From contig JAGBHK010000017.1 in NCBI GenBank assembly GCA_017935565.1, forward strand, positions 1-64,000: DNA of 64,000 bases. Reading direction: 5' to 3'. Below are positions 1 through 7,366 of the stretch, one piece after another. Source of the DNA: Lachnospiraceae bacterium (GTDB taxonomy: Bacteria; Bacillota; Clostridia; Lachnospirales; Lachnospiraceae). The first letter of the stretch is position 1; each line of letters begins with the position of its first letter. Below the pieces are notes generated by a model. That model did not search any database. It worked only from the letters and a program-made list of their open reading frames with translations, and was not told the origin of the DNA. Made by a program: the position numbers and the translations under genes.

Positions 1-246
1 GTAGCATCAGGTGGTGGTACAGGTAGAACACTTCATCCAGATAACATGGCTGCAGGTCCTGCTTCATACGGTATGACAGATACAATGGGTCGTATGCATT
101 CAGATGCACAGTTCGCTGGTTCTTCATCAGTTCCTGCTCACGTAGAAATGATGGGTCTTATCGGCGCTGGTAACAACCCAATGGTTGGTATGACAGTTGC
201 AGTTGCAGTTTCTATTCAAGAAGCAGCAGAAGCTGGTAAGTTTTAA
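1..246 (+). CDS. GGGtGRT family protein, C-terminal part
   Basis: The reading frame is open from the first base, so only the last 81 residues are present. It begins with GGGTGRTLHPDNMAAGP, the signature that names the GGGtGRT family (Pfam). The rest is glycine-, methionine- and alanine-rich (SSSVPAHVEMMGLIGAGNNP). The biochemical role is not established. In Clostridia these genes often sit beside a NifU-like iron-sulfur scaffold gene, which would lie outside this window. A strong terminator follows the stop codon, so this is the last gene of its operon. Family assignment is confident; function is unknown. Confidence 0.85.
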   Translation, partial: VASGGGTGRTLHPDNMAAGPASYGMTDTMGRMHSDAQFAGSSSVPAHVEMMGLIGAGNNPMVGMTVAVAVSIQEAAEAGKF

Positions 247-275
247 TTAAATAGACATTTGATTTTTTGAAATAT

Positions 276-328
276 AAGTGAGACACGTCATTTAAAGCTT
301 GATGCTTATGATGGGTCTCACTTTTTTA
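276..328 (+). terminator. Rho-independent terminator after the GGGtGRT gene
   Basis: AAGTGAGAC (276-284) pairs with GTCTCACTT (315-323), with extra pairing (CGTCAT/ATGATG) inside, and a run of T follows. It ends the upstream operon. Confidence 0.85.
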
Positions 329-449
329 TTATGTTAGGAATGAGAAAATCAAATGTGTAGAATTAAAATGATGGTGGAAAATGAGGTGATATTTGAATAT
401 GAATGAACAGATATTAGGGCATAACAGTCTTGCAATTACGCAAAACTGC

Positions 450-480
450 TTGACATTGCATATAGATATATATATATAAT
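450..480 (+). promoter_or_regulatory. Candidate sigma-A promoter
   Basis: TTGACA at 450-455 is followed by an alternating AT stretch that holds TATATA/TATAAT at 473-480 (spacer 17-19). ACGCAA upstream and TTGCGT downstream form an inverted repeat around it that could be an operator. It would drive the two small genes at 528-911. The rest of 247-527 shows only the terminator above and A+T-rich sequence. Confidence 0.5.
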
Positions 481-527
481 AAATTATATGAATTGCGTGG
501 TTTACAATTAAATATTGAGATTAATTA

Positions 528-725
528 ATGAGAATTGTTGTAGAAAAATATATTATACTTCCTTGGAATTATTCTGACAAGCTTGCAGTTATGAATAATA
601 TTATTGATAGTACGGGCGGAGAAAGATTGGACTTTGTTGGTTACATTGATGACATTTGGAAATATGCTATAGAAAATAGTGACGATTGTTTGAAAACTGC
701 ACAAAAGCCAAATAGAAAGAGTTAA
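528..725 (+). CDS. Small hypothetical protein (65 aa)
   Basis: A 65-residue frame with no family I recognise. It is acidic in the middle, has the segment LDFVGYIDDIWKYAIENSD and a basic tail. The start is an ATG with only a weak purine-rich site upstream. It ends 3 nt before the next small gene, consistent with a two-gene transcript from the promoter at 450-480. It could also be the remnant of a longer gene. Confidence is modest because coding support comes only from the open frame and the spacing. Confidence 0.4.
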   Translation: MRIVVEKYIILPWNYSDKLAVMNNIIDSTGGERLDFVGYIDDIWKYAIENSDDCLKTAQKPNRKS

Positions 726-728
726 GAT

Positions 729-911
729 ATGGCAGCACGTGTAACACCAGCAGAAATAGTTGAAATGCAAAGGCTGTATAACCAGCTTGGCAATTATGCG
801 GCGGTTGGTAGGAAGATGAACAGAAGCGGCTCAACTGTAGCAAGGTACATAAAATTGAAAGGAACACCCGCTATTGTGGCATATACATTTAAGGAAGTTG
901 TGCGAGGGTAG
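729..911 (+). CDS. Small helix-turn-helix protein (60 aa)
   Basis: The protein has a clear helix-turn-helix pattern: TPAEIVEMQRLYNQLG (helix), NYAAVGRKMN (helix 2) and RSGSTVARYIK (recognition helix). This resembles the resolvase/Hin-type or transposase-type HTH (PAEIVEMQRLY...G.Y.AVGR..N.S.STVARYIK). At 60 residues it is essentially a lone DNA-binding domain. A purine-rich site (GAAAGAG) overlaps the end of the preceding small gene. It may be an orphan regulator or the surviving DNA-binding part of a decayed recombinase; no catalytic domain follows. Confidence 0.6.
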   Translation: MAARVTPAEIVEMQRLYNQLGNYAAVGRKMNRSGSTVARYIKLKGTPAIVAYTFKEVVRG

Positions 912-980
912 TTTGTTATGTTGAAAAGCAGTTGTAAAAATATAACTACTTTTTTGATATAGGGAAAGGATGGTAACACT

Positions 981-2438
981 ATGAAAAAATATGCATATTT
1001 GTCTTGCTGTATTTTAATAGTATGTATGGTATTGTGTTCTTGCTCGAAAAAAGAGGGGACAAAAAATGAAAGTGATGGAACAAAGAAAACAAGTGAAATT
1101 GTCGAAACTAATGGTGATGATATAGAAGAGGAAGAAACAGTAGGACAAATTACAGATAATGATTCAATAGGAAAAGAAACAGTAGAACAGCAAACAACAG
1201 CAAATAAACAAGAAACAGTAGAACAGCAGACAACATCAAAGAAACAAGATACAGCAAATAAACAAGAAACAGTAGAACAGCAGACAACATCAAAGAAACA
1301 AGATACAGCAAATAAGCAAGAAACAGTAGAACAGCAGACAACATCAAAGAAACAAGATACAGAAGAACAGCAAACAAAACCATCCGTAGAAAATAAAATT
1401 ACGCTAACAATTCTGGATAATATGTGGCTAGATATGTTGGAGTATGAAGGTGACCGAGCTGGTATTGATGAAGTAATCATCAATAATGGTGTGACACATA
1501 TAATCGATGGTGCGTTTAATAGGTGTACGGGATTGAAAAATATAACAATTCCAAATAGTGTTATATATATTGGAAGCCAAGCGTTTGGGGATTGCTTGAG
1601 TTTGAAAAATATAACAATTCCAAATAGTGTTACATATATTGGAAGCCAAGCGTTTGGTGGTTGCTGGAGTTTGAAAAATATAACAATTCCAAATAGTGTA
1701 ACTACCATTGATTATGGTGCATTTAATGGCTGCTCAAGTTTAACCAATATAACAATTCCAAATAGTGTAACTACCATTGGTTATGGTGCATTTAATGACT
1801 GCTCAAGTTTAACCAATGTAACAATTCCAAATAGTGTAACTACTATTGAAAGTTATGCATTTAATGGCTGCTCAAGTTTAACCAATGTAACAATTCCAAA
1901 TAGTGTAACTACTATTGAAAGTTATACATTTGGCGGATGTGAAAACTTGACAAATGTAACAATTCCAAATAGTGTAACTACTATAGATAAGAGTGCATTT
2001 GGTGGTTGCTCAAGTTTAAAAAATATAACAATTCCAAATAGTGTAACTACTATTGAAAGTTATACATTTGGCGGATGTTCAGGATTAACCAATATAACAA
2101 TTCCAAATAATGTTATGTTTATTAAGGATAGAGCATTTATGGAATGTAGAAGCTTAATTGATATAACACTTCCAAATAGCATAACCACTATAGAAAGTCT
2201 GACATTTTATAACTGTTATGGATTGAAGAATATAATTATTCCAAATAGTGTAACTACTATAGAGCACGAAGCATTTCGTGGATGTATTAATTTAGTAAGT
2301 ATAACAATTCCAAATAGTGTTACATATATTGATAGTGAAGCATTTAAAGAATGTTATAGGTTGACAATATACGGTCAAGCTGGTTCTTATGCGGAAACGT
2401 TTGCAAAAGAAAATAATATAAAATTTGTAATACAGTAA
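981..2438 (+). CDS. BspA-type leucine-rich-repeat surface lipoprotein
   Basis: This 485-aa secreted protein has a lysine N-terminus, a hydrophobic stretch and a lipobox (LCSC) with lipidation expected at Cys21. Residues 22-135 are a low-complexity linker rich in Glu, Gln, Thr and Lys with three exact 18-residue repeats. From about residue 160 to 465 there are some 13 BspA/Treponema-type LRRs of 23 residues (consensus LTNITIPNSVTTI...AF.GCSS). The end, LTIYGQAGSYAETFAKENN, is the usual cap after BspA repeats. Such proteins typically bind host or matrix proteins, or other bacteria, at the cell surface. The start has a GGAAAGG ribosome site. A terminator follows immediately. Confidence 0.9.
   Translation: MKKYAYLSCCILIVCMVLCSCSKKEGTKNESDGTKKTSEIVETNGDDIEEEETVGQITDNDSIGKETVEQQTTANKQETVEQQTTSKKQDTANKQETVEQQTTSKKQDTANKQETVEQQTTSKKQDTEEQQTKPSVENKITLTILDNMWLDMLEYEGDRAGIDEVIINNGVTHIIDGAFNRCTGLKNITIPNSVIYIGSQAFGDCLSLKNITIPNSVTYIGSQAFGGCWSLKNITIPNSVTTIDYGAFNGCSSLTNITIPNSVTTIGYGAFNDCSSLTNVTIPNSVTTIESYAFNGCSSLTNVTIPNSVTTIESYTFGGCENLTNVTIPNSVTTIDKSAFGGCSSLKNITIPNSVTTIESYTFGGCSGLTNITIPNNVMFIKDRAFMECRSLIDITLPNSITTIESLTFYNCYGLKNIIIPNSVTTIEHEAFRGCINLVSITIPNSVTYIDSEAFKECYRLTIYGQAGSYAETFAKENNIKFVIQ
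1203..1364 (+). repeat. Three 54-bp in-frame tandem repeats
   Basis: Each unit encodes NKQETVEQQTTSKKQDTA. Copies 1 and 2 encode identical peptides and copy 3 ends in Glu. Partial units lie on both sides. The near-identity suggests recent slippage or recombination that changes the length of the linker between the lipid anchor and the LRR domain. Confidence 0.9.
1532..2360 (+). repeat. 69-bp LRR-coding repeats
   Basis: Units of 69 bp (23 codons) contain the almost invariant core ACAATTCCAAATAGTGT. DNA conservation at synonymous sites exceeds what protein constraint needs, so units have probably been copied within the gene. Confidence 0.85.
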
Positions 2439-2442
2439 AAGA

Positions 2443-2724
2443 ATGAGGAAGCTAAAAAATGCTTCCTTTTCTTTTGTAAATACAGAGTATGGATATACTA
2501 TTCACAATTATGATGGATTAAAAAGTGATAATCCAGAGGATTATAGGGAAATGGATTTTATGGTTAAAGTTACTAGCTATAGCCTAAATGAGAATCAGCA
2601 AGTAGATGCAGTATTATCTGAAGTTAAATATTTTGAAGAAAATTTGTTGTATTCATTTTCGCAATCGCTAGATATCGGTCAATTTGTAAATACTGGTTCT
2701 TCGAATATATTTCGGGTAATGTAA
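2443..2724 (+). pseudogene. Possible gene remnant (up to 93 aa)
   Basis: An open frame whose first codons lie inside the terminator hairpin, so the nominal start is unlikely to be real. The peptide has a plausible globular composition (EYGYTIHNYDGLKSDN, VDAVLSEVKYFEENLL), but I recognise no family and see no ribosome site. It may be the tail of a gene whose front was lost when the LRR gene was placed here, or it may be non-coding. Confidence 0.25.
2446..2473 (+). terminator. Terminator after the LRR lipoprotein
   Basis: AGGAAGC (2446-2452) pairs with GCTTCCT (2461-2467) across an A-rich loop and is followed by TTTTCTTTT. Confidence 0.8.
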
Positions 2725-2774
2725 GAAAAGTTAAATTTTCTGAGTGTGATGTTATTGTGCATTAGAAAATAATC

Positions 2775-2810
2775 ATTAAAAGGCATAGCAATATCTGCTA
2801 TGCCTTTAAT
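2775..2810 (-). terminator. Terminator of the LytTR regulator gene
   Basis: Inverted repeat AAAGGCATAGCA / TGCTATGCCTTT with an A/T-rich tail on either side; on the minus strand it is followed by TTTTAATGATTATTTT. The stop codon of the minus-strand gene lies in the stem. Confidence 0.75.
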
Positions 2811-3528
2811 TCTGCCAATATTCAGACCATTTTGTTCGTAGATCACGACAAACATTTTTGCTGAAATACGCAGTGATATCATCTTTGAAAATGACATATT
2901 CCATATCTACTTGTGTAATGTTATCCATATTAACAACTAAAGTTTTGCTACAGTGCAAAAATCGCTTATCCTGCATAAGTGGTGCTACGGCATCAATAAA
3001 AGGAACTCGAAGCATAGTGCTTTCTACAATGTCACCATTGGCTAAATGATAACAAAGAGCTCTGTTACATACGTCAATATATAATATATTTTCATAAGAA
3101 ATACGAGTACATCTCTGTTTGTTTTTAACAATGACATAATGGTCTTTCTTCTTACTAATATCAAAAAGAATCTTGTCTATGGCGTTAACAAAAACATCTT
3201 TAAGTATAGGTTTAAGGATGTAATTAGAAGCATCAACCTTATATGAATCTATAGCAAAGTCTGCACTTGATGTAAGATAAATGATTATGCCATCATAACC
3301 GTTTTCACGAAGTTTAACACCAAGTTCTATACCATTCATTTCGGTCATCATAACATCAAGTATATATATGTCAAATCCATTTATCCTCTGTGCTTCATCT
3401 AATAAATCTGCGGCTTTGGAAAATTCTGAAATAGTAAAGTCTAAATGCTTTTGTTCTGCATATTCCGCAAGCAAATAAACAATTTGCACACGGTATTGTT
3501 TGGCGTCATCGCATATTGCAATATTCAT
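2806..3528 (-). CDS. LytTR-family response regulator
   Basis: The 240-aa protein has an N-terminal receiver domain (residues 1-118) with the acidic pair at D7/D8, phosphoacceptor D58 in YILDVMM, T86 and K107 (YILKP). A LytTR DNA-binding domain (about 135-238) follows, with the typical FLHCSKTLVVNMDNI segment. This AgrA/VirR-like architecture usually controls secreted virulence, bacteriocin or surface functions through direct-repeat sites. The usual 6-TM HPK10-type histidine kinase is not beside it. The hybrid kinase across the intergenic region is a different class, so this is probably an orphan regulator. An AGGAGGTAGGC ribosome site supports the start. Confidence 0.9.
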   Translation of the reverse strand: MNIAICDDAKQYRVQIVYLLAEYAEQKHLDFTISEFSKAADLLDEAQRINGFDIYILDVMMTEMNGIELGVKLRENGYDGIIIYLTSSADFAIDSYKVDASNYILKPILKDVFVNAIDKILFDISKKKDHYVIVKNKQRCTRISYENILYIDVCNRALCYHLANGDIVESTMLRVPFIDAVAPLMQDKRFLHCSKTLVVNMDNITQVDMEYVIFKDDITAYFSKNVCRDLRTKWSEYWQN

Positions 3529-3783
3529 TTGCCTACCTCCTATAGCATTTTGATGAGATTATTTTATCATATTAGTCTAGAAAAGTCCAATGGTATTGTC
3601 GAATTTTGCGCAAAAAGATATCAATTATACGCAAAGGCACAAAAGTAAAAAATTTTTGCTATAATATTAATTGATTATATGAGAAGATAATCAATGCTAT
3701 AAAATTTGTATTTAAACGGACATCTCTTATTATGGATGCTGGTAAAATTGTGGGGAGTAATATATATATTAGATGTGTGAATG

Positions 3784-3819
3784 AAAATCGCTGTAAGTAT
3801 ACACTTATAGCGATTTTTG
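3784..3819 (+). terminator. Terminator in the intergenic region
   Basis: AAATCGCTGTAAGT pairs with ACTTATAGCGATTT (one G-U) around ATAC and is followed by T residues. It ends no recognised gene, so a short non-coding transcript or an attenuated leader may end here. Confidence 0.75.
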
Positions 3820-3839
3820 TATTATTAAGTTACTTTGTC

Positions 3840-3869
3840 TTGCTTTATACCATTCATATGTGATAAAAT
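3840..3869 (+). promoter_or_regulatory. Candidate promoter for the hybrid kinase gene
   Basis: TTGCTT at 3840-3845, 18-nt spacer, TAAAAT at 3864-3869; about 60 nt before the start codon. Confidence 0.5.
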
Positions 3870-3929
3870 ATATGTAGATTGTTGAACGTATTATTTGTGA
3901 TTGTATCACTAAAAATAGGAGATTTATAA

Positions 3930-6650
3930 ATGCAAAAGAAAGATAATGAATATTTATTTAATTTTATTAAAAAATTTTTCGGAATAACTGTTTTTGTATT
4001 ATTCCTTCTTTTTGTGCTCGGGCAATTATTTTATCCGTCAGAAAGAGATAGATTAAGTTCTAATTGTGAAGATTTTAATGATGGCTGGTATCATATTACA
4101 AAAGACGGAGAAAAAGTTGATATTGATATCCCATGTAAGCTAGAGGCTGAATACGGAGAGGTTGTTTGTGTTGCAACAGAACTTCCTGATGATATAGAGG
4201 ATAATCAGGTTATTTGCTTTAGGTCTATTTGGCAAGATGTAGAAGTGTATATAGACGGCGAACTACGTTCGTCTTACAATACAAAAGATAGTAGACCATT
4301 CGGAAAAAACAGTGCGTTTTGGTATGTTTTTGCTGATTTGAATAAAGATGATGCTGGAAAAACAGTAGAATATAGATTTTCTAGTGAATCAAAGTACGCA
4401 GGAGATGTTAGAGCTTGTTATATTGGTGATAAACTTGGAGTTTGGACTAGACTTGTTTCTGAATCAGGTGTACGAACTATAATAATTATATTTTTATTAT
4501 TCTTAAGTGTATTTTGTATTGTGGTATGCCAGATTCTTAAATACATTTATAAGAAGTCTTTGCCATTATCTTATCTTGTATGGACGATGTTTTTCTGCTC
4601 CGTATGGATGTTATCGGAAGTGGAATTTAGGCAAATAATATTTAAAAATGTGTCAATTTTGACATATTATACATATTTAAGTTTGATGGTTATACCAATC
4701 CCATTGTTGATATATATCAATGATATTCAAAATGAAAGGTATAAAAAAGTTCATATTATTCCATTAACTTATGTTATAGGGATACTTATTGTTTGTACAT
4801 TTTTACAAGTGTTTAATGTGGCAGAATATGTACAAATGTTACCATTTATGCATATTGGTATAGGAACAGCTATTGTGACTACTATTGCGACGATTACCAT
4901 TGATTTGGTTAAACGAAAAATTGCAGATTACTTTATTGTAGCGGTAGGTGTGTATGGCCTTTTATTCTCGGCAGTGGGCGAGATGGTTTTATATTATTTG
5001 GATTTAGGCTTATCAATAGGTACTGTTCTAGCTGTAGGTTTGATGTTCTTACTTGTAATGGCTATTATCAAGACTGGACAGGATATTATGAAATCCGAAA
5101 AGAAGAAGCAAGAGGCTATTGTTGCAAGAGAGGCGCAAGCTAAGTTTTTAGCTAATATGTCACATGAAATTAGAACACCTATAAATGCAGTTATAGGTAT
5201 GAATGAAATGATTATTAGAGAGTCTGAAAATAATGAAATCAAAGAATATGCCGATAATGTTAAGCGAGCTAGCAATATGCTTCTTGGATTAGTAAATGAT
5301 ATTTTGGATTTTAGTAAGATTGAATCAGGACAGTTTGAACTTGTTGAAGCAGAATATGATGTCGAATCACTTATTAAAGATGAACAACTTATTCTTACAA
5401 CAAGAGCTTCAGGCAAGCCAATTAGCATAAATGTTAAAGTGGATAAAAATCTGCCTTCAAAGTTATTTGGTGATGAATTACGTATAAAACAGGTTGTTAC
5501 TAATATTATTTCAAATGCTGTAAAATACACTGATGAAGGTCAGGTTACATTGGAAGCGTATTATAAGTTAGAGGCTGAAAATCGAATATGGCTATGTTTA
5601 TCAGTGGAAGATACCGGAATCGGAATTAAGAAAGAAGATATTCCTAAAATATATGATAATTTCAAGCGTTTTGAATTGGATAAAAATAGGACTATTCAAG
5701 GTACAGGACTTGGTCTTAGTATTGCAAAACAATTGATAGATATGATGAAGGGTGAGATTACTGTAGAAAGTGAATATGGTAAAGGCTCTAAATTTACAGT
5801 ATCGATTCCGCAAAGGATAGTAGATGTTACACCAATTGGAGATGTTGATTTGTATTCTAATAAGAATGAAACGGTTACTGAAGTGAAAGGTTTCTTCGTT
5901 GCCGAAGGGGCTAATATACTTGTTGTAGATGACAATGCTATGAATTTATCTGTGATAAAGGCATTACTTAAAAGAACAAAGGCCAATGTGTTTTCAGCAA
6001 CAGGCGGAAGAGAATGTGTGGATATAAGTTCTAAACAGAAATTCGATATGATTTTATTAGACCATATGATGCCTGATTTTGACGGTGTGGCTGCTTTGAA
6101 GATGATTAGAAATGATAAAAAGAATCCTAACCAGGATGGTATTATTATTGCATTAACTGCAAATGCTATAGCAGGTTGTAGGGAAATGTATCTAGATTAT
6201 GGTTTTACAGACTATTTTTCAAAACCAATAGAAGCTGAAAAACTTGATGATATGTTAAGAAAATATCTTGGAAAAAAGGAGATAAAGAAAAAGGAGTACA
6301 AAATGGAAATGGATAATCTTTTAGAAGTTGATAAGAAGTTAGGTTTATCGTATTGCATGGATTCAGAGGATGTGTATAAAGAGGTTCTTGGAATATACGT
6401 GGAACAGTGTAATGAGTATTTTCCAGAATTAGATAAACACTTCAATGCTAAAGACTGGGTGAATTACGAAGTAATCGTTCATGCAATTAAGTCCAATTCT
6501 TTGAATATTGGAGCAAAGAACTTTTCGAAATTATCATTGAGTCATGAGATGGCTGCAAAAAGTGGTGATTTCCAATATATAGAAAATGGATATGCTTCTT
6601 ATATTGAGAACCTTAAAAAATTATTGGAAGTAGTGAAGACAATGATGTAA
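3930..6650 (+). CDS. Membrane hybrid sensor histidine kinase (HisKA-HATPase-REC-Hpt)
   Basis: This 906-aa protein starts with a TM helix (about 13-32). An extracellular domain follows (to about 180), resembling the beta-rich sensor of 7TMR-DISM-type kinases, then about seven TM helices (about 185-390). HisKA has His412 in SHEIRTPINAVIGMNEM. The ATPase has the N box (NIISNAVKYTDEG), DTGIGI and GTGLGLSIA. The receiver has phosphoacceptor D711 (LLDHMMPDFDG). A C-terminal Hpt domain carries H851 in VHAIKSNSLNIGA. All relay parts are in one chain (BarA/EvgS-like order), so an external response regulator is expected but not encoded next to it. The gene is monocistronic with its own terminator. Its ligand cannot be read from sequence. 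Confidence 0.93.
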   Translation: MQKKDNEYLFNFIKKFFGITVFVLFLLFVLGQLFYPSERDRLSSNCEDFNDGWYHITKDGEKVDIDIPCKLEAEYGEVVCVATELPDDIEDNQVICFRSIWQDVEVYIDGELRSSYNTKDSRPFGKNSAFWYVFADLNKDDAGKTVEYRFSSESKYAGDVRACYIGDKLGVWTRLVSESGVRTIIIIFLLFLSVFCIVVCQILKYIYKKSLPLSYLVWTMFFCSVWMLSEVEFRQIIFKNVSILTYYTYLSLMVIPIPLLIYINDIQNERYKKVHIIPLTYVIGILIVCTFLQVFNVAEYVQMLPFMHIGIGTAIVTTIATITIDLVKRKIADYFIVAVGVYGLLFSAVGEMVLYYLDLGLSIGTVLAVGLMFLLVMAIIKTGQDIMKSEKKKQEAIVAREAQAKFLANMSHEIRTPINAVIGMNEMIIRESENNEIKEYADNVKRASNMLLGLVNDILDFSKIESGQFELVEAEYDVESLIKDEQLILTTRASGKPISINVKVDKNLPSKLFGDELRIKQVVTNIISNAVKYTDEGQVTLEAYYKLEAENRIWLCLSVEDTGIGIKKEDIPKIYDNFKRFELDKNRTIQGTGLGLSIAKQLIDMMKGEITVESEYGKGSKFTVSIPQRIVDVTPIGDVDLYSNKNETVTEVKGFFVAEGANILVVDDNAMNLSVIKALLKRTKANVFSATGGRECVDISSKQKFDMILLDHMMPDFDGVAALKMIRNDKKNPNQDGIIIALTANAIAGCREMYLDYGFTDYFSKPIEAEKLDDMLRKYLGKKEIKKKEYKMEMDNLLEVDKKLGLSYCMDSEDVYKEVLGIYVEQCNEYFPELDKHFNAKDWVNYEVIVHAIKSNSLNIGAKNFSKLSLSHEMAAKSGDFQYIENGYASYIENLKKLLEVVKTMM

Positions 6651-6652
6651 TG

Positions 6653-6692
6653 AAAAGAGTGCACTTAAAACTAAAGTGCACTCTTATTTTTT
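6653..6692 (+). terminator. Terminator after the hybrid kinase
   Basis: AAGAGTGCACTT pairs with AAGTGCACTCTT and is followed by ATTTTTTC. Confidence 0.85.
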
Positions 6693-6714
6693 CTATATAA
6701 GAAAGTTTCTGTTT

Positions 6715-7197
6715 TTATTCCTCTATTTTTCCATTTGCGATAGCATCTTCAACCCAAAGCTTTAAAGAATCTACAGTTAATGATACATTTTCAAGAGTTT
6801 CTTGTATGTTTTTGAAATCTTCTAATTCATCGGATGTGATTTTGCCATCGGCTGTTATGTCAATAAGTCTATTTCTTTGTCTGTCAATTGAGTTTAACGT
6901 AGCAAGCATTTCAAGAACAATTTGAGATAATTCTGTGGTCTTTACCTCTGGAACGTATTTTTGACCAATGCTGCATATGTTTGAACAGTAGTAGTTTGTA
7001 AGTGCTGGCTTTTTATAAGCTTTAGCCATAGTTAAAATTTCATCAGGGTGAGGGCTTGTTTTTTCATTTTCAATTTTTTCAATTCGGTCAGCTGATATAC
7101 ATTCCAATAACTCTGCTGCCTGATCTCTGGTTAAATTTAACTCTTCTCTGCATAATTGATATGCATTTTTGTTTTCTTTAATCGAACGTTTTCCCAT
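6715..7197 (-). CDS. XRE-family helix-turn-helix protein
   Basis: An N-terminal XRE/Cro HTH (about residues 8-60: LCREELNLTRDQAAELLECI ... RIEKIENEKTSPHPDEILTM) is followed by a helical region of about 90 residues (SQIVLEMLATLNSIDRQRNR; DELEDFKNIQETLENV). This architecture is common in Clostridia as a stand-alone regulator of unknown target. An ATG six codons upstream (7215) is also in frame, but GGAG sits 7 nt before the inner ATG, so the inner start is chosen. It is transcribed opposite to the flotillin gene and may share a regulatory region with it. Confidence 0.8.
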   Translation of the reverse strand: MGKRSIKENKNAYQLCREELNLTRDQAAELLECISADRIEKIENEKTSPHPDEILTMAKAYKKPALTNYYCSNICSIGQKYVPEVKTTELSQIVLEMLATLNSIDRQRNRLIDITADGKITSDELEDFKNIQETLENVSLTVDSLKLWVEDAIANGKIEE

Positions 7198-7269
7198 TCC
7201 AATACTCCATTTCATATGTATTTTTGACTAATTTACAATTTAACTAGTCTTAATTTGTTTTTCTTACAG

Positions 7270-7298
7270 TTTACTTATGTATTTTTAAATTATATAAT
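7270..7298 (+). promoter_or_regulatory. Promoter of the flotillin gene
   Basis: TTTACT at 7270-7275, 17-nt spacer, TATAAT at 7293-7298, about 70 nt before the start codon. Confidence 0.6.
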
Positions 7299-7366
7299 AA
7301 GAGTACATTAATTGTAAAGAGCAAGTTAATTGCTTTTTATACACACAAAAGGAGGAAAAGATAATT

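Larger units (their letters stand above)
3529..3929. other. Gene-free 400-nt intergenic region
   Basis: It separates divergent genes. It holds the LytTR promoter side, an inverted repeat TTGATTAT/ATAATCAA near 3668-3692, an early terminator (3784-3819) and a promoter (3840-3869) before the hybrid kinase. No convincing protein is present; a 43-codon frame from 3731 runs through the terminator. Confidence 0.6.

Noticed and set aside
794..1708. 304-codon frame on the minus strand opposite the LRR lipoprotein
   Set aside because: It mirrors the repeat units of the plus-strand gene (repeated VVCCSTVSCLFAVSCFFD), has no ribosome site, and the plus-strand reading has signal peptide, lipobox and LRR pattern.
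3731..3862. 43-codon frame in the intergenic region
   Set aside because: It reads straight through the strong terminator at 3784-3819 and has no ribosome site.
5696..5986. Minus-strand frames inside the hybrid kinase gene
   Set aside because: Shadow frames of a gene whose plus-strand reading has every kinase motif.
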